From positions 1-25,860 of the forward strand of contig CALEZD010000015.1 in the NCBI GenBank assembly GCA_937928385.1: 25,860 nucleotides of DNA. Direction: 5' to 3'. The translations under genes and the position numbers were made by a program. The notes beneath the pieces were generated by a model. That model was given only the letters and a program-made list of their open reading frames with translations. It was not told the origin of the DNA and did no database searches. Below are positions 16,708 to 25,500 of this stretch, one piece after another (the first letter of the stretch is position 1; each line of letters starts with the position of its first letter). This DNA is from an uncultured Bacteroidota bacterium. GTDB taxonomy: Bacteria > Bacteroidota > Bacteroidia > Chitinophagales > Chitinophagaceae.

Positions 16708-16725
16708 TTAGGCAAATCTGCCTAA
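16708..16725. promoter_or_regulatory. Operator-like palindrome between divergent genes
   Basis: TTAGGCA and TGCCTAA are perfect inverted arms separated by AATC. The site lies upstream of the lipoprotein gene and of the divergent XRE gene, and overlaps the spacer of the weak lipoprotein promoter. It is a reasonable operator for the XRE protein; this is inference from position. Confidence 0.45.
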
Positions 16726-16748
16726 ATGAAAAATAGTAAGCTTTTCCA

Positions 16749-16765
16749 CTTTGCAGTGTGCAAAG
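16749..16765. promoter_or_regulatory. Palindrome overlapping the XRE start codon
   Basis: CTTTGCA and TGCAAAG are perfect 7-bp inverted arms around GTG. The central GTG ends at 16758, the first base of the proposed GTG start codon. Binding here would block initiation, as in autoregulation. Confidence 0.45.
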
Positions 16766-16991
16766 GCAGAAGCAATACAGGAACGAGGAGGTAATAAAAA
16801 AACTTGGCCAGAAGGTCAGGGAAGTACGTCTGTCGTTGGGCTATTCACAACAGGAGTTAGCCGATCTCTGCAACTTGGACCTTAGCCAGATTAACAGGAT
16901 AGAACTTGGTAAAATCAACACCAGTGTTTCGCACCTGTTCCTTATAGCGGATGTATTAAAGGTGTCGCCAAAGGAGCTTATTGACTTTTAA
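16758..16991 (+). CDS. XRE-family HTH transcriptional regulator
   Basis: This is the only convincing plus-strand gene in the window. The 77-residue protein is almost entirely one HTH_3 domain: VIKKLGQKVREVRLSLG, then the helix-turn-helix SQQELADLCNLDLSQINRIE, then SVSHLFLIADVLKVSPKEL. It should bind DNA as a dimer. The start is GTG at 16758; an in-frame TAA at 16737 excludes a longer form, and there is no internal ATG before the domain. Two perfect palindromes (16708-16725 and 16749-16765) lie at and just before the start, suggesting autoregulation and control of the divergent lipoprotein gene. A strong bidirectional terminator follows. Control of the cargo operon or of element transfer is conceivable but not shown. 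Confidence 0.85.
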   Translation: MQRQKQYRNEEVIKKLGQKVREVRLSLGYSQQELADLCNLDLSQINRIELGKINTSVSHLFLIADVLKVSPKELIDF

Positions 16992-17017
16992 GGCATAACA
17001 ACAGATAAGCATTATAA

Positions 17018-17045
17018 AACAGGGGGAGCTTACACTCCCCCTGTT
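17018..17045. terminator. Bidirectional terminator between convergent genes
   Basis: AACAGGGGGAG (17018-17028) and CTCCCCCTGTT (17035-17045) form a perfect 11-bp stem with a 6-nt loop. AGTTTT follows on the plus strand and TTTTATAAT on the minus strand. It lies between the XRE gene (+) and the DUF5131 gene (-). Confidence 0.85.
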
Positions 17046-17049
17046 AGTT

Positions 17050-17862
17050 TTAGAACAAAGGCATCTGCCTGATTTTCAATTCATCCGGGAAAAAACGTAT
17101 GTCACCGCCCTTTTTATCAAAAGGCACACCCATTGAATCTACAATGGACCCCACACCTTGTTTTGCCAGATGGGTACCCATTTGTTTCACAAATAGTGCC
17201 ATATCAGTGTTGCTGTGTATATCAGTAACAATTTTACTATACCACTCCACACTCGATGGGCGGTAGGTATAGTCGCCTATTTCATTACCACTTTCACCAC
17301 CCAATATCATCCATTTGAATGCAGAATGGACTTCAGCCACATTTTCCATTGATAAGAAATTTATGTACTCTAAGAGTGGTTCCGCACTAATAAATCTCAA
17401 GGCTGCCGGCACCTGTTTTAATGTCTGCAACCGGTGCATATTCGCCATATTTTCAACAGAAACCCCTAACCATACATTTGGGTACCCATCACCCCAATCC
17501 TCGGGAAGGTGATCCATAATACGCTCAGGGCGTTTCGTTAAAATCTGCCATGTATGCTGCGGCGTACTCTTAATTACACTCCATGCATCATCACGCCAAT
17601 CATCAGCATTTTCAATGAAAAAATCGGAATAGCTGCATGTAAAAATATACCTGGGTTCAGTAATATAATATGGCTCAAAGAATCGTTCGGACCGTATCAA
17701 TTTTACATCCCTAGGATTACTGCCATTTGCAATGAAATCCCGATACATATAACAAAATTTACATCCTTCTGAGATTTTATGACAACCATACCAAAAATTA
17801 TGGGTAATATCTGTCCACTGTATTGCGCTTAATTTTTTCTGGAAATTAAAGTTCATTTTCAC
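17050..17862 (-). CDS. Phage Gp37/Gp68 family (DUF5131) radical-SAM-like protein
   Basis: The 270-residue protein has the family hallmarks SAIQWTDITHNFWYGCHKIS and GCKFCY. Cys27, Cys34 and Cys37 form a C-x6-C-x2-C cluster motif. LTKRPERI, VWLGVSVEN, RFISAEPLLEYI and ILGGESG follow, all typical of PF07505/DUF5131. The family is related to radical-SAM enzymes and is common in phages and islands, but its substrate is unknown; a role in nucleic-acid modification or defence is only speculation. Translation begins at ATG 17862 (or the ATG two codons later) and overlaps the RepA-like gene by 17 bp, so it is the last gene of the excisionase-RepA operon. The terminator at 17018-17045 follows its stop directly. 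Confidence 0.85.
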   Translation of the reverse strand: MKMNFNFQKKLSAIQWTDITHNFWYGCHKISEGCKFCYMYRDFIANGSNPRDVKLIRSERFFEPYYITEPRYIFTCSYSDFFIENADDWRDDAWSVIKSTPQHTWQILTKRPERIMDHLPEDWGDGYPNVWLGVSVENMANMHRLQTLKQVPAALRFISAEPLLEYINFLSMENVAEVHSAFKWMILGGESGNEIGDYTYRPSSVEWYSKIVTDIHSNTDMALFVKQMGTHLAKQGVGSIVDSMGVPFDKKGGDIRFFPDELKIRQMPLF

Positions 17863-18889
17863 CTCCGTTGTTTGGTTCTATATTGTCATTAGATGAGTCC
17901 ACAGCAATGTGTTCTTTGAACCATGTATCACCAGGCACATCCTCTTCATGATATTTTTCACGTAATTCCCGATAGATGGCAGCCTTAGATTTATCAGTCG
18001 AATACAATGCATTAAAACGATCTTGCCAAAGGGTCACATCGTATCTGGTCTTTTCCTGTGTGGTATAAGCAACCTCACCGCCAGTAGCATGTAGAACTCT
18101 ATAATCATCTAAAAACAGTTCAATCCCCTTACCCTTCTCTGATTGCTTAACCCTATTACCCTTCAAAAGGGTTAATATGCGTTGGGTATCGGCAACACCT
18201 AGTCGTATTTCCAGCAGAGATCTGCATTTAGCCTCAAAGGCTTGTGAACCGCTTGCCTTGTTTTTGTCAGGCGGAGCTTTCTCAGAATGCTTAACATTAT
18301 GATGTATTAAAAGTATCGCACAATTGAATTCTGTAGCCAGCTTGTGCAGCGGGTTAAGGTTCTTACGGACCAGATGCAACGAATTCGAATCGCCTTCCAG
18401 TGTATCGGACCAAGTGTCAATTACAATAAGGTCTACCGGCTTTTGTATTAATACTGCGTGCAGCCGCCTGATCAAACCTTCAGGGTTAAATAGAAAGCCG
18501 GCATTCGCTGCACTTTCTATTCCCAAACCCTCTTTTTGTAACGCCAGGATATCCCTTACATCAATCGGAGATTCTTCTGTGCTTACATACAACGCTCTTT
18601 TATGCTTTGTATTCAGCGTCCGGCCCAAAAACTGCTGTTTCCCGGAAATAACTGATAATACCAACTGCTTGGCCAATGTGGATTTTCCGCAATCTGATGG
18701 ACCCGTTAATCCGCTGAGAGCGGAATATGGTATCAGCTTGTCGACAAGCCATGGCTCTGTCTCGGGTTCAAGAGCAAGAACCTCATCGCCATTGTACCAG
18801 GATGTACTGGTCTTTTTGCGGGTTATGGCGGACTCAAGCTTCAACGGTTTGCTTTGGTTCACTTCATTTCTAGCTTGCATAGTGCTCAT
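17846..18889 (-). CDS. RepA-like hexameric helicase ATPase (AAA_25)
   Basis: I start it at ATG 18889 (MSTMQARNEV); the open frame reaches 18976, but that extra part lies inside the previous gene. The 347-residue protein has Walker A GPSDCGKS (63-70), a conserved YVSTEE segment (101-106), Walker B VDLIVID (152-158) and AILLIHHNVKHS (191-202), where the HH pair is typical of RepA/DnaB-like RecA-fold helicases. GSQAFEAKCRSLLEI follows. The family includes RSF1010 RepA and many phage or island replication helicases, suggesting autonomous replication of the excised element (inference). The C-terminal 90 residues may be a DNA-binding extension. It overlaps the upstream HTH gene by 20 bp and the downstream DUF5131 gene by 17 bp. 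Confidence 0.8.
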   Translation of the reverse strand: MSTMQARNEVNQSKPLKLESAITRKKTSTSWYNGDEVLALEPETEPWLVDKLIPYSALSGLTGPSDCGKSTLAKQLVLSVISGKQQFLGRTLNTKHKRALYVSTEESPIDVRDILALQKEGLGIESAANAGFLFNPEGLIRRLHAVLIQKPVDLIVIDTWSDTLEGDSNSLHLVRKNLNPLHKLATEFNCAILLIHHNVKHSEKAPPDKNKASGSQAFEAKCRSLLEIRLGVADTQRILTLLKGNRVKQSEKGKGIELFLDDYRVLHATGGEVAYTTQEKTRYDVTLWQDRFNALYSTDKSKAAIYRELREKYHEEDVPGDTWFKEHIAVDSSNDNIEPNNGGENEL

Positions 18890-19292
18890 TTTTTGAAGTG
18901 AACGAATCGATGTGCTCCTGGCTGAAGAGCACCCGTCTCCCTTTGGGAGCTTTGATAAACCCAATTGCCCCGGCATCCCTATAACCCTTAAGTGTTTTGG
19001 GGCTGACTTTCAGGATATTGCAGACCTCTGCAATCGTAAAATATGCTTGCGAAGTGACAACAGATTTTTTCTGTCTTGCTTTCAGGAAATCTCCGAAGGT
19101 GTTTCTCACTTCTGCATCCTCAAGCGCCAGGTATATATCATCCTTTAGATAGATATTACCTGCGCCGTCCATGTATGCACCCTTTGTCTCCACTTGGAGA
19201 AGGATATCACGGACTCTTTGAGCTGGGAGAGGAATTGTTTTTCCCAGCTGCTCCGTCAGGCGTTCTAAGGAACGCATTTTATTTATAAACAT
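18870..19292 (-). CDS. Excisionase-type helix-turn-helix protein
   Basis: The 140-residue protein has a C-terminal MerR/excisionase-type HTH_17 domain (about 83-131): YFTIAEVCNILKVSPKTLKG, then YRDAGAIGFIKAP and RRVLFSQEHIDSF. The N-terminal part (about 1-75) is helical and unfamiliar. Such proteins direct excision by the neighbouring tyrosine recombinase or regulate the replication operon. The ATG at 19292 is used here; the Met five codons later is an alternative. It overlaps the RepA-like gene and is the first large gene of that operon. A promoter match lies about 260 bp upstream, leaving a long leader that may encode a 37-residue peptide. I infer the excisionase role from domain type and position beside the integrase. 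Confidence 0.8.
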   Translation of the reverse strand: MFINKMRSLERLTEQLGKTIPLPAQRVRDILLQVETKGAYMDGAGNIYLKDDIYLALEDAEVRNTFGDFLKARQKKSVVTSQAYFTIAEVCNILKVSPKTLKGYRDAGAIGFIKAPKGRRVLFSQEHIDSFTSKNEHYAS

Positions 19293-19308
19293 TACTGTTT
19301 ATTATTAA

Positions 19309-19422
19309 TCACCGTAATTGATGATTTTTCACTAGCTGTATCAGCAAAAAGCTGATATAAGGTGGTAATTGTGAAACGCCTTCATTATGAGCAACCTCAA
19401 CAACTGACCAGTCAGTAAGCAT
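19309..19422 (-). CDS. Possible 37-residue leader or small protein
   Basis: An ATG frame in the leader of the excisionase operon reads MLTDWSVVEVAHNEGV, then LPPYISFLLIQLV, and ends with TGA 16 bp before the excisionase start. Two inverted repeats lie inside it (TATCAGC/GCTGATA, 19339-19357, and ACTGAC/GTCAGT, 19403-19416). It could be a regulatory leader peptide or a real small protein, or a chance frame. There is no Shine-Dalgarno. Confidence 0.3.
   Translation of the reverse strand: MLTDWSVVEVAHNEGVSQLPPYISFLLIQLVKNHQLR
19339..19357. repeat. Leader hairpin TATCAGC/GCTGATA
   Basis: Perfect 7-bp inverted arms flank a 5-nt A (plus) or T (minus) loop in the untranslated leader of the excisionase operon. 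It has no following T-tract, so it is not a terminator as such. Confidence 0.5.
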
Positions 19423-19556
19423 GGGGGATATTATAACACCCAGCTACTTCCCTATCAATTTTTTTGTCTTTTTTGCTCCAGCATTTCCGCTAGTTTTTAT
19501 TAGTAAAAGCAGAATGTGGAATACCCAGTGGCTTTAATTATCGCCTCTGTAGAATG

Positions 19557-19586
19557 CAAAGTTAGGGAGGAATGGATATTTACAAA
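19557..19586 (-). promoter_or_regulatory. Bacteroidetes-type promoter for the excisionase-RepA operon
   Basis: On the minus strand, TTTG (19583-19586) is followed by 18 bp and TAACTTTG (19557-19564). The -7 element matches the TANNTTTG consensus exactly and the -33 matches TTTG. It lies just after the integrase stop codon and points toward the excisionase gene. The start of transcription near 19550 would leave a leader of about 260 nt. Apart from this promoter and the leader features, the gap 19293-19596 holds nothing that I recognise. Confidence 0.7.
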
Positions 19587-19596
19587 AATTATTTTT

Positions 19597-20805
19597 TTAT
19601 CTATCAAATGCCAACATTGATGCTGCCAAGTCCTGATCAACTATCTTGGCATATATCTGAGTCTCCCGAATGTTTGCATGCCCTAACAACTTCTGCACGT
19701 GCTCCAGTGGTATGCCTTTACGCAAAGCATTGGTTGCAAAAGAATGCCTGCTGACGTGAAAAGTCAGGTGCTTATTTATTGTTGCCTTTTTACTTATTAT
19801 CTTAAGATGCTTATTTATTATGGCAGTTTTGCTGCTGATAATACGATCCACTGTTTCCGCAGATGATTCATTAAAATCTTCCGGCATGTACCCGAACACG
19901 TATTTGTTATCATTCTGCACGAAGCGGTATTTATTGATAATCTCTACCGCCTTTTGTGGTATTGGTAACCCAGCCTGGGTCTCTGTTTTATGAATCACAA
20001 GGTTTAACATGTTACCCTCTACATTGTCCCATTTAAGTAGAAGGACATCAGAAATACGCAATCCACAGGCAAAACAGGAGAATACAAATATATCCCGTGC
20101 CCTCGCTAGTTCCGGATCCAGGGTAAGGTCTAATTGGATTAGTTTATTTATATCATCGTCCAGTAAATAAACACGGGAGGTACGTTCACTGCGTAATGTA
20201 AGCCTTAAAAAAGGGTTGGTATTAGCATTGATATACCCGAATTTAATTGCTTCCAGAAATACCTGGCGCATGAACTTTAACTCTTTATGTATTGTGTTTT
20301 GCTTTTTACCACATACCAATCTAGCATACTGCTGGTAGCTTTCGATATAAGCAACATCAATATCCGTAAAAAGAAGCTGTTTGCGCTTGTGGTACTCCTT
20401 TAGCTTCTTCAAAATAGATTTAGCCTTATCCCTGCTTCCAACCCTACCTTCAGCATGGTACCTGTCTACTATCTGCTGTGCAACAACGAAGAAATCAGCA
20501 GTGTTAAAACCTGTTATCTGCTTTTTAATTGCTGCTATACTGATCGACAAGTTAGAACCGTTCAGCCCATTAAGCTTGTCCATGTAGGTAGTATACAGCT
20601 TATTCAGTAGTATATTTATGCTTGTGGCGTTTGGATGATTTGGTTTTACCCTTTTTCGCTTATCATCCCAAAACCCAGGATCAATCCGTATGCCAGTGGA
20701 TACAAAAAAACTTTGCCTGTTTTTTATTATCCTGATATATATTGGGGCTTCGTTCTTTGTATTAACACGGTTAGCCCTTAACACTATATGTAATGTAGTT
20801 GCCAT
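19597..20805 (-). CDS. Tyrosine recombinase / integrase
   Basis: The 402-residue protein has an N-terminal arm-binding domain of the Bacteroidetes type (about 1-90, with GIRIDPGFWDDKRKRV). A SAM-like core-binding domain spans about 100-205 and a catalytic domain about 215-402. The catalytic residues are visible: Arg250 (FACGLRISD), Lys273 (VIHKTETQ), His350 and Arg353 (HVSRHSFAT), His376 (LLGHANI) and Tyr385 (TQIYAKI). All six are present, so it should be active in strand exchange. It inserts and excises the element, helped by the excisionase-like HTH protein. It is the rightmost gene of the element and is separated from the host gene by about 200 bp. The ATG at 20805 gives the expected start MATTLHIVLRANRVN. 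No ribosome binding site is obvious. Confidence 0.9.
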   Translation of the reverse strand: MATTLHIVLRANRVNTKNEAPIYIRIIKNRQSFFVSTGIRIDPGFWDDKRKRVKPNHPNATSINILLNKLYTTYMDKLNGLNGSNLSISIAAIKKQITGFNTADFFVVAQQIVDRYHAEGRVGSRDKAKSILKKLKEYHKRKQLLFTDIDVAYIESYQQYARLVCGKKQNTIHKELKFMRQVFLEAIKFGYINANTNPFLRLTLRSERTSRVYLLDDDINKLIQLDLTLDPELARARDIFVFSCFACGLRISDVLLLKWDNVEGNMLNLVIHKTETQAGLPIPQKAVEIINKYRFVQNDNKYVFGYMPEDFNESSAETVDRIISSKTAIINKHLKIISKKATINKHLTFHVSRHSFATNALRKGIPLEHVQKLLGHANIRETQIYAKIVDQDLAASMLAFDR

Positions 20806-20980
20806 AGTTTTTTTATGTAAAAATGGAGGTCACACAATGGTCAAACAAAAAGTACTTTTCAGTACCTTAAATGACCTTTTGTTACGTAACGATTAATAAT
20901 AATATTGAGATTTGACAGGGAATTAGCGGTAGTGAATAATCATGCGAGGTAGGATAAAAGGTACCAGCGGGATCACAGAA
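20806..20980. other. Integrase upstream region, candidate att and element boundary
   Basis: No coding frame is visible. The region holds the 12-bp palindrome AAAAGTACTTTT (20848-20859), the 10-bp palindrome GTTACGTAAC (20881-20890) and three GGTCA/TGACC words (20828, 20839, 20872). These could be integrase or regulator sites. The recombination point is probably here but cannot be fixed without the other end. No tRNA or tRNA fragment is recognisable. Confidence 0.4.
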
Positions 20981-20981
20981 T

Positions 20982-21011
20982 AGAAAAAGCCACCTATAGG
21001 TGGCTTTTTCT
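20982..21011 (-). terminator. Strong terminator of the host operon
   Basis: AGAAAAAGCCACC (20982-20994) and GGTGGCTTTTTCT (20999-21011) form a perfect 13-bp stem with a TATA loop. It begins directly after the stop codon (21013-21015) of the membrane protein gene. A/T-rich stem ends give a T-tract on either strand, so it may work both ways and shield host and element from each other. Confidence 0.85.
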
Positions 21012-21012
21012 A

Positions 21013-22221
21013 TTACATCCTCACAACCTGAAAAGCCCCTTTATTCCCCATATTGGCAAATTTATTAGCAAAAACATACACTATCACCGGCATCAGTTGG
21101 TGCAATAACCTGTGCGCCGATGTAAATAAGTGCCATTCCAAATCCTGGTGGCTGAATATGTATATCATGAAGTAGCCTGCAAGGCAGGCCAATATCATCA
21201 GGAATCTCTTGTCGGGTAGTTTCCTGCGCAGCAGGCAGTAAAACAGGTAAAGAACTACCAGGTATTTGAGGGTTTTATAATGTTCATTAATTGTATCTAT
21301 CCACGAGCGGTATATCTGTTGATAACGCTCCCAGTCGGTTATGTTATCGAGCGTATCTGCCGACTGGCGGGTGACCAGGTCATTTGCCGGCGCATAACCC
21401 ATTTTAAAAATGAGCAGAGCAATGAATGGCAATCCTATTCCATATAATAGCCTCTTCCACTCCAGCATAAAAATCCTGGCATTGAATAAGACAAACACGA
21501 GTACCAGCATTATACCTTCGTTCTTCGTCCACATACACAAGCCCAGGAAGGCAGATGAAAGTATTATCATTTGCCTGTTTTCACGGGCATAATCAAAGCA
21601 TACAAATGCTGCCAGGAAAAAGAACGCCAACATGGTATCGGCCATTTGCGATACTCCCTGTGTGATATACATATCATTGGTAACGAACAACAGCAGCGCA
21701 AGTGAGGCCACCAACAAACCTTTTCTATAGGTTTCCGTAAAAATGAGAACCGGTACACACAACATAACGACTACATGCAGTGTGTAAGGTATCAACAAAT
21801 GAAACCCACCTGCCAATCGGCTGAAGAAAGCAATAGTTGCCGGTAAAGCAAGGGGATAATCGGGATGCGCGTGTTCCGTGTTTTGAAACATGTTTTGCCA
21901 ATAGGCAGGGTCAGCCAGGTAGCGGGCGTGCAGGTTCCATATAGCCCATGCATCCCATTGCCCATGTTTTTCCACCAGGCCGTCGGCTTTGTCGGCTATT
22001 AACACCAGGCCTATAGCAAGTATTGCCATCCGCCATATACTATTCTGTACGGGTGGTTGATATTCCTTATTTAGCCACCTGTACAAAAACACCAATGCTG
22101 TAATTATTACAGGGGCAATAACGAATATAGGCAGCCCGGCTATGAGCGAAAGAAAATACAGGATACTAATGCAGCCTATACCCAAACCCATATACAATAT
22201 ATGCTTGCTGTCACTCTGCAT
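21013..22221 (-). CDS. Polytopic membrane protein, GT-C glycosyltransferase-like
   Basis: The 402-residue protein has about ten hydrophobic segments (for example IGCISILYFLSLIAGLPIFV near residue 15 and LLVASLALLLFVT near 170). The first extracytoplasmic loop contains QWDAWAIWNLHARYL and HPDYPLALP, similar in position to the acidic motif of GT-C/PMT (RgtA-like) glycosyltransferases that use lipid-linked sugars. I could not identify a specific substrate. Its start overlaps the 118-aa gene by 11 bp, and the strong terminator 20982-21011 follows, so it is the last gene of the host operon. Another polytopic enzyme is possible; the GT-C call is tentative. Confidence 0.6.
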   Translation of the reverse strand: MQSDSKHILYMGLGIGCISILYFLSLIAGLPIFVIAPVIITALVFLYRWLNKEYQPPVQNSIWRMAILAIGLVLIADKADGLVEKHGQWDAWAIWNLHARYLADPAYWQNMFQNTEHAHPDYPLALPATIAFFSRLAGGFHLLIPYTLHVVVMLCVPVLIFTETYRKGLLVASLALLLFVTNDMYITQGVSQMADTMLAFFFLAAFVCFDYARENRQMIILSSAFLGLCMWTKNEGIMLVLVFVLFNARIFMLEWKRLLYGIGLPFIALLIFKMGYAPANDLVTRQSADTLDNITDWERYQQIYRSWIDTINEHYKTLKYLVVLYLFYCLLRRKLPDKRFLMILACLAGYFMIYIFSHQDLEWHLFTSAHRLLHQLMPVIVYVFANKFANMGNKGAFQVVRM

Positions 22222-22567
22222 TGGCTGTGGTTATATAGTAATTATATCGGTCATCGCCATGCTGCCAAAGTATATTACCTGCCGGCATTGTACTGTCTTG
22301 CAAGGGGTATATATACAAGGCTGTGTCTTTATTCTCAGACAGTACTATTCCTGGCGACAGTATGTACCTGCTCTGTGAGCTTATAGTAATATCCGCATTG
22401 CCGGCAAAGCTGACAGTACCGCCTGCCGGCACAACATCTTTTACCGGGTGCAGTGCAGCGGCTAACTTATCCATATCATCCTGCACTTTGCTGAACTTAT
22501 GATGATAAGACCAGGTACTTACCCCGGCTACAAAAAACAATATGGTTAACAGAACTGGTGTTTTCAT
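22211..22567 (-). CDS. Small membrane-anchored protein of unknown function
   Basis: The ATG at 22567 is preferred because it gives MKTPVLLTILFFVAGVSTW, an N-terminal membrane anchor or signal sequence; the frame extends to 22627 but would overlap the amidohydrolase gene. The 118-residue product has a soluble beta-rich part with DADITIS-like strands (NADITISSQSRYILSPGIVL) and ends with a polar tail. I do not recognise a family. It lies 10 bp after the amidohydrolase stop and overlaps the membrane-protein gene by 11 bp, so the three are co-translated. It may serve the membrane enzyme, but nothing in its sequence shows this. Confidence 0.6.
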   Translation of the reverse strand: MKTPVLLTILFFVAGVSTWSYHHKFSKVQDDMDKLAAALHPVKDVVPAGGTVSFAGNADITISSQSRYILSPGIVLSENKDTALYIYPLQDSTMPAGNILWQHGDDRYNYYITTANAE

Positions 22568-22577
22568 AGCACGTTTT

Positions 22578-25500
22578 TTAATCTTCCAGGTGCCCCTCCG
22601 CCTCGTACCAGGGGAATGAACCTGCATTCTTATTCATATCCCAATAAAACGGCTGTGCGGGTTTGTTATAATTGCCTGTTTCATTCATCGTCTCTGCATC
22701 ATACAACCGGCCATTCACCATAGTATATCGGATGGATTCTGTATTGTAAATATTGTCCAACGGGTTCTTATCCATTATCAGCAGGTCGGCCAGCTTGCCG
22801 GGTTGCAATGAACCAATGTATTCATCCAGCCCCAGGCTAATGGCAGGGTTCATGGTAGCAGTTCGCAAGGCTTCCATAGGAGTCATACCCCCTTGCGCCA
22901 TCATCCATATTTCCCAGTGTGCACCCAGCCCCTGCAACTGCCCGTGTGCCCCCATATTGATGAGTACACCCGCATCATTCAGTTTTTTCAGGCTTTGCGA
23001 CACCAGTATATGGCCATTTACATACTCCTCCTCGGGCGCCATGGTACGGTGCCTGCTGCGGGTATCTAATACAGGACGTGGCGTAAAGCGTGCCAGCCTT
23101 TCTTTCTCCCATACATTGCTGTGCTGGTACCAATAATATTCTCCGCCCAGGCTACCATAAGAAACCACCAGGGTAGGTGTATTAGCCGTATGCGAGTTCT
23201 TCCACAGGTTGACTACATCAGCATATAGAGGGGCGATGGGTATGTTGTGTTCTATAGTTGTATGCCCGTCCAGTATCATGCTCAGGTTATGATAAAAGAA
23301 AGAACCACCCTCAGGCACTACTTCCATCTTCACTTCACGGGCTGCTTCTATTACCATCTGTCGCTGTTCGCGGCGTGGCTGGTTGTAACTCTTTACGCTG
23401 AACGCGCCAAAAGCCTTAGTACGAATCAATGCACTTTTTGCATCCTCCTTTGTATTGATGACCGCTTTAAAATCACCATCCGCTCCGTATAGGATGGTAC
23501 CTGTAGAAAATACGCGTGGCCCCACCATCAGCCCTGTCTTTACCATTTCGCTCTGCGCAAATACAAATTCGCTGTTGGCAGACGGGTCGTGCATAGTGGT
23601 AACACCATAGGCCAGGTTAACGTAGTAAGGCCAGTGTTTCTCCGGCACTATACCACTGTGAAAATGACCTGCATGTGCGTGGGCGTCTATAAAGCCCGGC
23701 ATAATGGTTTTACCGCTTGCATCTATTTTAGTTGCTCCTGCGGGAATACTCACCTCATCAGCCTTACCTACTGATTTTATCTTGTTGCCTTCCACTACTA
23801 TGGTTCCATTATCTATCACTTTATTACCGTCCATAGTTATTATTCGTGCATTGGTGAATGCTATAACGCCCTGTGGTTTATCTGTCTTCGCCTTCAGCCC
23901 TACAGCTATCCCTTTTTCAGGAATCACAAATGTGCTGTCCGGTTTACCGCCTACAAATTGAAACAGGTCGTTAAGATGTATGGTATAATACTGGTCGCCC
24001 AGGGTATAGTGCAACATTTTGCCGTCACCGCTCCAGTGCAGGTTGTAACCCGCATGTCGAGATACTCTCCTGACAGGAAAGTTAGATGAATCGCTGCCAA
24101 TAGTAATCGTCCTGCCCGTATGCGGGAACGCTGCTATATATACCTGGTGCAAGTCGGTATAGGCTATCCACTGCTCATCGGGCGATACAGTGAACTGTTT
24201 GCCGTAAGTAGTCTTGAAAATCGTCCGCTCGTCTTCTCCATCTGTTTTACACCAGTTGTATTTTTTTTCTAACCCCCCGCCTGTCTGGTAATAAATACGC
24301 TTATCATCTTTTGAGAAACGGGGGCTTTCTCCGTGCTTAGTAACAAAATACTCTTTGCCGCCATCTACTGATATATAGTATATACCAGGCTTTGCAGTAT
24401 ATGCCTGGCCCAGGGTATTGCTGCCACCCTCACGCTCATACACAATCCACTTACCATCGTTAGAAAATGACGGTGTGCGGAAGATGCCTTTCTTTTCTGT
24501 TAGTTTTTCAGGTTTACCTCCCACCAGTTTCACCTGGCTGATGCTGCCACGCAGGCTATCAGTCCATGTCACATATACTAATGTCTTACCGTCGGGCGAA
24601 AATGCGGGGTCATATTCCAGTTCGTCAGTATTGGTTATACGTTCAGGCGTACCGTTGGGTAGTTGCTTTTTGTATAAATGTCCCAATGCACTGAACACTA
24701 TATATTTCCCATCGGGCGAAGTTACCGCCTGGCGTATCACACGTACCTTAAATTCGTCTTTGTCAATATCCTGTTTGATACGTACCACTTCAGATATTTT
24801 CTGCCGCACATCGCAGGAGAATGGTATTTCCGTTGCATTGTTTACGGCATTGGTGTTCACTTTCATGATTTTACCACCCGACCAGATAACAATACTCTGT
24901 CCGTCAGGCATCCATGCAAAACCGGGGTAAATGCCGAATGTCGTCCATGCTTCCTGCTGGTCTTTGGATAGCTTATCGTATACCGGCCATTCTTCTGCTG
25001 TTTCTATATTGCGCAGAAAGAGAACTGTTTTTGTTCTCACTCTTTTTACAAAAGCCAGCAGCTTACCATCGGGCGACACCTGCGGGCGCACCGCCCCTCC
25101 CGGCCCCCCTGTTACATTTTCTACCTCACCTTTCTTCCTGTCAAACCTTTTAATAACGAATATCTGGTTGTTCGGGTCTTTATTATACTCAAAGTGCCCG
25201 CCGGGATACATATCCTCGCTGAAGTACACATACCGCCCATCGGGTGATACGCAGGGCTCGTTCACATCCTGCTGGTCATTTTTCTTTACTGTCAACTGCA
25301 GCCCGTTGCCGCCATTTATATGGTACATCCACATTTCCCCCGCCCCCAACGAACGGGTAGAAGTAAAATGCTTACGCGCAATGATATACATACCATCGGG
25401 TGTCCATACACCGTTATTCAGCAGTCGGAAGTTTTCTTTGGTCACCTGTTTAGCATTGCCCCCATCTTTATCCATTATCCAAACATTATCTCCCCCGCCA

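Larger units (their letters stand above)
1..20980. mobile_element. Integrative element, right-hand part (left end outside window)
   Basis: This stretch carries a tyrosine recombinase at its right edge, an excisionase-like HTH gene, a RepA-like helicase gene, a Gp37/Gp68-type gene, a Sak4-like ATPase, DUF3871 and a DnaE remnant, surrounding a six-gene cargo operon of surface proteins. Genes right of about 21.0 kb look like ordinary chromosome and appear more GC-rich by eye. I place the right boundary between the recombinase upstream region (about 20.9 kb) and the terminator at 20982-21011, but I could not find a matching direct repeat at the left, so the exact att site is unknown. No conjugation (Tra/Mob) genes are visible in this part, so whether it is an ICE, a mobilizable island or a satellite/prophage remnant is open. 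Confidence 0.6.

Noticed and set aside
18324..18896. Plus-strand 190-codon frame opposite the RepA-like gene
   Set aside because: It lies opposite the Walker motifs of a solid ATPase gene and resembles no protein.
20891..20981. tRNA or tRNA fragment as integration target
   Set aside because: No T-loop, anticodon arm or CCA-type end could be made out next to the integrase.
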